Below, piece by piece: positions 57,035 through 64,000 of a DNA stretch of 64,000 nucleotides. Source of the stretch: Strongyloides papillosus (lineage: Eukaryota; Nematoda; Chromadorea; Rhabditida; Strongyloididae); the NCBI GenBank assembly GCA_005656395.1, contig SRSI01000028.1, forward strand, positions 992,001 to 1,056,000, written 5' to 3'. The translations under genes were made by a program, and so were the position numbers. How positions within the stretch are numbered: the first letter of the stretch is position 1; each line of letters opens with the position of its first letter. Below the pieces are notes generated by a model. That model saw only the letters and a program-made list of their open reading frames with translations. It was not told the origin of the DNA and did no database searches.

Positions 57035-57085
57035 ATGTATCACGGTGAATTGGCAAAAAACGCATTGTAGAATTCACGTGTCACC
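57035..57085. repeat. Inverted end of repeat family R next to a tRNA
   Basis: GGCAAAAAACGCA followed by GAATTCACGTGTCACC is the inverted counterpart of the repeat start at 56115. It also forms an imperfect local hairpin with CGGTGAATT at about 57043-57051. It abuts the truncated tRNA-Arg directly. Confidence 0.5.
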
Positions 57086-57145
57086 GTTGGATAGAGCACT
57101 CGACTTCTAATCGAGAGGTCCTCGGTTCGAGCCCGGGATGGAGCT
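57086..57145 (+). pseudogene. 5'-truncated tRNA-Arg(TCT)
   Basis: From the D-loop onward the tRNA is recognisable: GGATAGAGC, anticodon stem CTCGA/TCGAG with loop CTTCTAA (anticodon TCT), T arm CTCGG-TTCGAGC-CCGGG, 3' acceptor strand ATGGAGC, then a TTTT run. The 5' acceptor strand and half of the D arm are absent and replaced by the terminus of repeat family R. It cannot form an acceptor stem and is presumably dead. Confidence 0.7.
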
Positions 57146-57837
57146 TCCACTCTTTTGTAAATCTTACTTTTTTATACATAACATTAACTACCAAAAGATA
57201 TTTATTCTAAAAACTATTTTATTACCAGTATATTAGTCACCCACTGCATAAAATTATTTAGAGAAATCAAAATATACACTTCGGTCAGTATAAGAAAATT
57301 ATTTTGTGTTGTATTAATAAAATGATCGCTTTAAATTCGTGTTATTGGAAGTTGCCCCATGATTATCTAAATTTTTTTGTTATTCCATACTTTCAAAATT
57401 GTTTTTAAAAGTAATGATAAGATTTCCTTACAATGTAATAAACATATTAATCAAAGATAAAACGACTATGATAATATACAGATACCAAAGTTTATTATCT
57501 AATTTAAATAGAGCTTAAAACAATATTTTATTATCAACAAATCTGTTATTGTCTTAAAGAGGACAAAAAATTATTCAGAACAATCTAGACGTTAGTTATT
57601 ATAACTTTGAGTTAACATTTGTAAAGAATGTTCATTAATTTCTAACTTTACACTTTAAATTTACCATTAATAACAGGTTATATCTTATCTGTTAAATTCT
57701 AATGTTTAATAAAGTCAATATTCCTTCTAAATATCTTAACATTAAATTGAACTAAACAAAGTTTAATTAACAATAAAAAAACAATTTAATTTATGAAATT
57801 TAATACATCCAAAGTAGAATTATATTTATATTTACAT
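57146..57837. other. Intergenic, no gene recognised
   Basis: AT-rich without supported ORFs or repeats. Confidence 0.4.
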
Positions 57838-58060
57838 ACAAAAAAGTAGGGAAAAATTTTTGCGTAAAGAGTAACGAATTATTTCTAGCTAAAAAAATTT
57901 GAACTTTCTTGATTTGCGACTAATTTTATCATAATAGTATCGTACATAAAAATTAAAACAATAATTAATGAGTTATTAAAGTAAGTTTCTATTTTTATTG
58001 TATTATTATTATTTAAAAACTTAGACTGCTTCTACAATACATTTTTAAAAACAAGATTAG
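57838..58060 (+). repeat. Dispersed repeat, copy 2
   Basis: Same family as 2803-3024, with shared blocks TTTTTGCGTAAA, TTGATTTGCGACTAATTTTAT and AAGTAAGTTTCTATTT in order. It lacks the GC-rich hairpin seen at the end of copy 1. Confidence 0.5.
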
Positions 58061-58835
58061 AATTTAATATTATTTAAGATTATAAATGCTTTTATAAATA
58101 GCATTTATGAACATACCACAACATTTTTATTAATAAATTTTAATAGTTTGAATTATAAATTATACTTTTTCATAAAATTACACTCTTCAGAAGGCTATAA
58201 ATTATTTTTATGACTTTAAAGGTCCTATTTAAAAATCAAATTTATGAAAAGTTACAAAATTATATGGATTTTTATCTAGAGTCAAAAATATTTTCTACAT
58301 ATTTAAACTTAATATAGGAACAAATGCTAAAATAATATTTTTAATTATTAATGCTTTATGTGGTTAAATAATAGTTTTTGGCCTTTGGTCATTATTATTA
58401 TGAATCCTTTTAATTTTTAAATTTATTTTTGCAAGTAGATTGTTTAGAAAAATAATTTTTGTTAAAACTTGACAACTTTACACAAAATTGAATTCTAACT
58501 ACGCATTTCATAGTATATTAGAAAAAAATTAGAACCTAAGATTAGTATTGTATCGAAAACATTAGTATTAAATAAAAGTTACATTACTTCAAAATTTACA
58601 ACATATATTTTTTCGTAGAAAAAAATAGCAAAATTTCGCGTCAATCTAGTATTTTGCACTGTTTAAAAAATTTTTCCTGTCACTTAATATTTTTAAAATT
58701 TGAATAAATGGTGATTTTTTAGCAGGTGAGAATTTTTATTGCAGTTTAGATAGATTTGTCGAAACTTTTCCCTTTTTTTCTTTCTGTGTAAATTACTCAT
58801 TAATATTTTTGGAAAACAATAAAAAATTTTGCGAT
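58061..58835. other. Upstream region of the GH1 gene
   Basis: AT-rich, no ORF. It presumably contains distal promoter sequence for the glycosidase gene, but no further site can be named. Confidence 0.35.
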
Positions 58836-58843
58836 ACTGATAA
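58836..58843 (+). promoter_or_regulatory. ACTGATAA GATA-factor site
   Basis: ACTGATAA matches the extended GATA consensus enriched upstream of nematode intestinal genes (bound by ELT-2 in Caenorhabditis). It lies 43 bp before the start codon of a secreted glycosidase, where such a site would make sense. A single short word in AT-rich DNA can also occur by chance. Confidence 0.5.
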
Positions 58844-58885
58844 AGTAAAGATCATAACGTTACCGATAATTTCATATCAAGGGCA

Positions 58886-60441
58886 ATGAATTTTTTATTA
58901 ATTACCGGTTTATATATTATCATTATAAATATAAACTTTGTACAATCTAATAATACATTTAGTGATACTATTAACATGGATGATAATAAGTTAAAAATAT
59001 TTCCAAAAAATTTTATATGGGGTACGGCAACATCTTCCTACCAAATTGAGGGAGCCGCTTTTGAAGATGGTAACTTTACTAATTTATTGTTAATTTCTTC
59101 TGGTTCTTAGGAAAGGGAAAATCTATCTGGGATGACTTTGTAAGACTTCCAAATAAAATCCAAAATAATGATACTGGTGATGTTGCTTGTGACTCTTATC
59201 ATAAGATTGATGGCGATATAAATATGCTTAAACAAATTGGAGTACAATTTTATCGTTTTTCACTCTCATGGCCAAGAATCTTCCCTACAGGTGTTGGTAA
59301 AATTAACAAAGCTGGAGTTGATTACTACAACAAATTAATTGATAAACTTCTTGAAAATAACATTGAACCAATGATAACACTATATCATTGGGATTTACCA
59401 AATGCCTTACATTACAAAGGAGGTTTCTTAAATGACAATTTTCAAAATTGGTTTGTAAAATATGCAGATTTTTGCTTCAAAACTTTTGGTGATCGTGTCA
59501 AAAAATGGATTACTTTTAATGAACCATATTGCACGGTTTCATTTGGATATTCAAAAGGTTTTGTTGATATGGCTCCAGGTGGGTTTAGTGAACACTCACA
59601 TTGGACAATATATCAATCTACCTACAATCTATTGCTAGCTCATGCTAGAGCTTTTCGACTTTACGGATATAAGTACAAAAAGCAACAGAAAGGAGAGGTT
59701 GGAATTACATTAGTTCATTTTGGTATAACACCAGGAAATCCTTCTGAAACAGATATTGTTGAAAATGTCTTTGATTCTTCGTTTGGTATTTTTGCTGAAC
59801 CAATTTTCGGAAAGAACGGTGATTATCCAGAGTATGTTAAAAAAGTACATGAAGAAATGAGAAAAGAGCGAGGTGATAGCGATACTACATTAAGGCAGTT
59901 TACCGATAAAGAAAAAGCTTTACTAAAAGATTCTGCTGATTTCCTTGGTTTCAACTACTATTCGCCACTTATTGCTTTCAAAGGAAGAAATGTAGTTCCT
60001 GGTGTTACTGGTCAATTTTCAAATGATTTCAATTTTACTCTAACTACAGACACTAAATACCCACAAGCAGGCGATGGTTGGATACGTGATGCACCGGAAC
60101 TTTTCAAAGATTCTTTATTATTAATAAAGAAAAAATACGGAAACATCAAAATCTACATAACTGAAAATGGTTGCATGGATAAGGCAAGTGAAAGAAATGT
60201 TGATGTCAGCAGACAAAAGTACATCAAAGGACATATTAGTTCTTTACATGATGCTATTACTGAAGGAGTTAATGTCAAAGGATACACTTTATGGAGTTTA
60301 ATGGATAACTTTGAATGGCATGAAGGTTATGGAACAAGATTTGGTCTTTTCCACGTTGATTTTGCTTCACCCAATAAAACAAGAACACCAAAAGATTCCG
60401 TTGCTATTTACAAAGAGATAATTAAGACAAATGGACTTTAA
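58886..60441 (+). CDS. Secreted GH1 beta-glycosidase
   Basis: Two exons, 58886-59069 and 59111-60441, split by a 41-bp GTAACT..TTCTTAG intron that joins EDG to KGKSIWDDF; about 504 residues, a full-length GH1 barrel. An N-terminal signal peptide ([18 protein letters not shown]) indicates secretion. Landmarks in order are [44 protein letters not shown] with acid/base Glu199, NYYSPL, and YITENGC with nucleophile Glu413. No membrane anchor follows. It should hydrolyse beta-glucosides or related sugars, perhaps in the gut lumen given the upstream GATA site (inference). It converges on the tyrosinase gene, with 37 bp between stop codons. It is the only host gene here that has strong family support and no lesion. 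Confidence 0.92.
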
Positions 60442-60478
60442 AAATATTATTTTAAAATAAAACTTTTTTATTCTTTTA

Positions 60479-62685
60479 TTAATATTCGTCAAAAGAAGTG
60501 TCATTAAAAGATCTAGCTTTCCTTAAACCAAATCCCATCCTCCAATTCATACCACGTCCCCAACTAACGAAGCCACCTATTGGTCTAGAACCACTACGAC
60601 ACATTGATCGTAATTCAAATTGACTGTAACATGATTGACATGAAAAACGGCAATTTTCCATCATCCATGGATTTCTTTGGCATTCACCTTTACTAGCCCA
60701 ATCTTGGCATTGACGATGATAATCATTACAACTTCCATAATAATAGTCATTTGGAACACAAAAACCACATGAAACTCTATGAAAAAAGATATATATAATG
60801 TAAAAAGAAGTTATTTACCTGCAATTACATGACATCCAAAAAGGATTTCTCGCACATTCACCCATTATACCCCAAACAGGACAACAAATATTTTCATTAA
60901 AGCATCCTACTGATTTACAAGCACTTCTATCTTGCGGATCTCTTCCATTACTTACTACAGGTGTTCTTGGTGTAGTTACAGTACCCCTTCCACCGCTACA
61001 TTTTTCTGCTCTTGTAATGCCACATTGATTACAACTTTTTCGGCAATTTTCTGTCATCCACAATAGGTTTTTCTGGCATTCACCTGATCTTGACCATAAT
61101 CCACAATTCATATGCCTATCTGAACATTCAGCATTGATATCATAGTTAAATTTACATTTATTACATGAAGCTGCACACCAAGCATTCATATAAGGTCCAT
61201 TTCTTTGGCATTCTCCATTTCTCGCCCATGTACTACAACACTCGTTTTCATTGAAGCAATTAGTTACTCTAACAAATGGTGGTGGACGTGTTGGTAGGAC
61301 TGCTGGTTTAGGTGTTGTTATTGGATTTGGTACACTTGAAACACACTTTCCATTAATACATTGACTTTGATAGCAAGCTTCTTTAATGCTCTCTAAACCT
61401 ACACAATTTCCTGTTGGTCTAATTTTTGCAGTACATTTACCAAAATTATTAGTAATTTTACAGAATAAAAATTCACTACCACATGTAGGGGTTGCTGGAG
61501 AACACGTTGGTCTAGGAGCAAATTCATACAAATTATCAGTATATTTGTTATTCAATCCATCAATATTTCTCCATGGTTCAAAAGGTCTCATGAGACCAGA
61601 GGCAAAATGATTAGCTGAAGAACATTGTTGCATATCTTGTGGATAAGATTGTTCTCTATCAAGTCTGTTCTGTTTACTTTGTCTCCACAGCTCCCAAATA
61701 AGATCAATAAATGAATGATGGTTCCAAAATATTGGATCATTACCCGCAGTGGATGTTTCGAACATATCACCTCCAACAAAAATATGAACATTTCCGTGGG
61801 TATACTCTAAAGCATTCCATTGAATTTGTGCTGGACATCCTTGTTGTGGTGCTGTAAACGATAAAACTTGGTCTACTTTTGTTTGCTGTAGTATATAATT
61901 AACTTCTGAATCTTTAAAGACACTACCTTGGGCTCCAACTCTTCTTTTAAAATTTGGTGCTCCACTTGTTGTAGAGAATCCCTTGAAAGGCCCTGTTACA
62001 ACATTACCTTGAGCATCTGTAGTACCAGCAAATATGTCAGTAAATAATATTGAATCAGCAGGTGTTGGAAGTTCACTTTCTAATGTTGAATCCCAATATG
62101 GTAAAGCAACAGAAGGATCTATTTGCCTTAAGGCAATCTCATACCTCTTTAGAAATTCTCTATGCCATGGAAGAAATGCCGGTCCGCTATGAGCTCCGCC
62201 ACTTGAAGAAAATTGTGCATGTATCTGAGCAAAATTAGTATAATCACCGTTAGCCTTTAATTTTTGTACTGCCGCATGATAACGTTGCCTTTCTTCTGTA
62301 GTTAGCATTCTTAATTCTTTTCTTAAGTGCTTTATTTAGTTGTTGTCCATTAGATAAGGCACAATTGTTACTTCCAGCATTACCATTTCCACCAAGAAAA
62401 GAACATAAGCATCCAAGATCCATACATTGAGCAGCTGTTCTAGCAATAGGAGCGATTTCAGCAGCAATCATTGGAGCTGGTTGTCCAGGGATAGCTGGTG
62501 GTAATGCGATACTTGGAGTCAATTGCGGACTCTTTCTTGAACCTTCATCCCATCTTTGAATTTGACCTGCAAATGATTTTCAATGCTGGTGTTGGTGCTT
62601 TAGAGCAATCTAAAGATGTTGTTTGTAAAGTAAAAAAAGAAACAACAATACAAAAAATAAAAATAATAATTTTACAAATAAACAT
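60479..62685 (-). CDS. Tyrosinase with four ShKT domains, two frameshifts
   Basis: Minus-strand type 3 copper oxidase. Start at 62685 gives signal peptide MFICKIIIFIFCIVVSFF, then LDCSKAPTPAL. Copper site A histidines lie in QIHAQF, GAHSG and PWHREFL; site B in YTHGNVHIF and WNHHSF. Four six-cysteine ShKT domains follow, the last in exon 2 (60776-60479) after a 42-bp intron (60818-60777). Such enzymes oxidise tyrosine or catechols and serve cuticle or eggshell cross-linking in nematodes. The coding region changes frame near 62567 and near 62311, each explained by a single-base indel. All catalytic residues are kept, so sequence error and fresh pseudogenisation are both possible. Confidence 0.85.
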
Positions 62686-62737
62686 ATCAAATACAAATGA
62701 CAAAACTTTTAAAACATCACTATATAAAACCACTACC

Positions 62738-62748
62738 TTTTATATATA
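62738..62748 (-). promoter_or_regulatory. TATA box of the tyrosinase gene
   Basis: On the minus strand TATATAAAAGG lies about 53-63 bp upstream of the chosen ATG (62685). It places transcription start near 62710 and argues against the more upstream in-frame ATG at 62733, which would be almost on the TATA box. Confidence 0.55.
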
Positions 62749-62759
62749 AACCTTAATTT

Positions 62760-63129
62760 AGTATTTTAACCCTTCCACGTAATGTCTTTTATCTTAAATA
62801 ATGTTTGTCAAATGTGTTTTTATAAAATTAGTTAAATGAAGTTGTATAAATTACTTAATGAGCGATAATAATTTAGGCTTTATATATTGCGATATTGTTT
62901 AAAAGTGTAATTTAAAAAAATATTTAATAATTTTATTGTTATGAAACATTTATATTTCCAAATCGAAGATGAGTAAGTATTTGATAAATTGTTTTTTTTT
63001 GTAGCCTTGAAAAGAGCATAAAACTTGCAAACGAGTTTGATTAAAAAGCAAGAATGTTACGCTATTTGAAAAAGAATGCACATCGTATATGAAATTGTAG
63101 AATACTATAGATCAGAAAGCAAAATGTGA
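62760..63129. other. Intergenic, no gene recognised
   Basis: AT-rich upstream region of the tyrosinase gene. No ORF or repeat is supported. Confidence 0.4.
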
Positions 63130-63178
63130 TGAACCCGACGTGATTTGAACACGCAGCCTTCCGATCTGGAGTCGGACG
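63130..63178 (-). pseudogene. 5'-truncated tRNA-Trp(CCA)
   Basis: On the minus strand the 3' part of a tRNA is clear: anticodon stem TCCGA/TCGGA with loop CTCCAGA (anticodon CCA), T arm GCGTG-TTCAAAT-CACGT, and acceptor 3' strand ending GGGTTCA. The acceptor 5' strand and D arm are missing. In their place is the ACGTGCACCCC terminus of repeat family R, in the same relative orientation as at the truncated tRNA-Arg. Confidence 0.68.
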
Positions 63179-63480
63179 GGGTGCACGTAAATCCACCAAA
63201 AATTTTTGTCAAAAAACGCAATCTGGAAGATTGTGTGATTTTTGGCAAAAAATGCAATCTAGGATTTTATATAATAGTAATATATATTATATATACTACC
63301 ATTATATAAAATACCAAACTGCCCCAGCCTCAGTACTAAACTGAAACTGGGTTTTATAAACCGACGGCATTGTCATAGTACCAACCCCACATCTATTTCA
63401 TTTCATTCACTTAAAATATTTATGTCACTTTGAATAAATTTAATTTGATCCTATAATATTTTATATATACATTTTTCCAA
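63179..63480 (+). repeat. Repeat family R, copy 2
   Basis: Begins GGGTGCACGTAAATCC, then TCAAAAAACGCAATCT with an inverted partner, an AT-rich insert, and the conserved core CTGAAACTGGGTTTTATAAA, CCGACGGCAT, AGTACCAACCCC, TTTCATTTCATTCACTTAAA. It matches 56114-56400 in order. The family may carry a conserved structured RNA or simply be a MITE. Its left end abuts the truncated tRNA-Trp. Confidence 0.6.
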
Positions 63481-64000
63481 TAAAATATAAAGTATTTAAA
63501 AATATAAATTATTAAATATTTATATTATTTTGATAATATTTAATGTAAAAGAATTTTTTAAAACACATTTAATTAAATTATATTTAACAGTAATAATTGT
63601 ATTAGTGTTTTTATATTTTTATTTAATAAGAGTATTCAAATGTTTCCAATGGACAAACACGTTCAGTATATATACTAACAAAGAAGTCGCTCTTAGAATT
63701 TTATAACTTTAAAATTAGTGTTTCAGTCTCAGGAAACATATATTTCACAAGATTAATAATTTTGTTAACATAATTACAATTTAGTAAAAAATTCATACTT
63801 CAAATTGGTAAAATCTAAAATAACTATGCTTAATAATCATATTTTATTAATAACTATCGTGCAAAATATTAGAAAATATCTTTTATATTTAAATTAATAC
63901 TATATTCCCTATTGAAAATAATTTTGTTTACATTTTTTATGATGTAGTAAAAATTTTGACTAATTTTGTTTTAATATTTAAATGGACTAATAATCATCTT
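63481..64000. other. Intergenic, no gene recognised
   Basis: AT-rich sequence to the window end, with no supported feature. Confidence 0.4.

Overview
The window comes from a eukaryote, most likely an AT-rich nematode, and I favour a clade IV/Strongyloididae-like worm. The supporting signs are spliceosomal introns of only 41-49 bp, a tyrosinase carrying four C-terminal ShKT domains (a nematode hallmark), a GH1 glycosidase with an ACTGATAA intestinal GATA box, candidate trans-splice acceptors just before start codons, and a very AT-rich background. The species is an inference and was not tested.

Region 1 (1-7057) is gene-poor. It holds decayed ORF scraps, dispersed repeats and one 1.45-kb mariner-like foldback element (3539-4984). 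Region 2 (7058-37519) is a transposon nest. A minus-strand Helitron (about 23168-27815) with an N-terminal herpesvirus-tegument-like cysteine protease domain was cut by a Ty3/gypsy-type element A (minus strand, 10051-23167). A was then hit by element B (plus strand, 11310-15492, TSD ATTGC) and element C (minus strand, 16647-21266, TSD CTATC). A second nest is element E (28934-37519, TSD AATTT) containing element F (29206-33653, TSD CAACA). LTR pairs of B and F are identical, and those of E and C are nearly so, so these insertions are young. Beside A lies a chimeric gag-like plus envelope-like reading frame (7058-10026).

Region 3 (37520-40780) is a diverged tandem array of about 530 bp plus short repeats. 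Region 4 (40785-50491) holds host genes: a tandem pair of six-TM, TRP-like membrane proteins that share a phase-0 intron, a single-pass membrane protein between them, an FTSJ3/SPB1 rRNA methyltransferase gene whose catalytic half is broken, and a decayed MRG15-like chromodomain gene. Region 5 (50492-58800) is repeats, one intact tRNA-Leu(AAG) and a 5'-truncated tRNA-Arg fused to a repeat end. Region 6 (58836-62750) is a convergent pair: a secreted GH1 beta-glycosidase and a frameshifted tyrosinase-ShKT gene. A 5'-truncated tRNA-Trp fused to the same repeat family follows.

The strongest novelty candidates are: element C, whose RT-linked RNase H has lost its catalytic acids while a second RNase H with all four acids sits after the integrase; the protease-bearing Helitron; four different LTR elements whose start codon straddles the LTR/primer-binding-site junction; and the repeat whose end replaces the 5' part of two different tRNA genes. 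Several host genes carry single-base frameshifts or stops. Either this region is pseudogene-rich or the assembly has uncorrected indels, and the sequence alone cannot separate the two.
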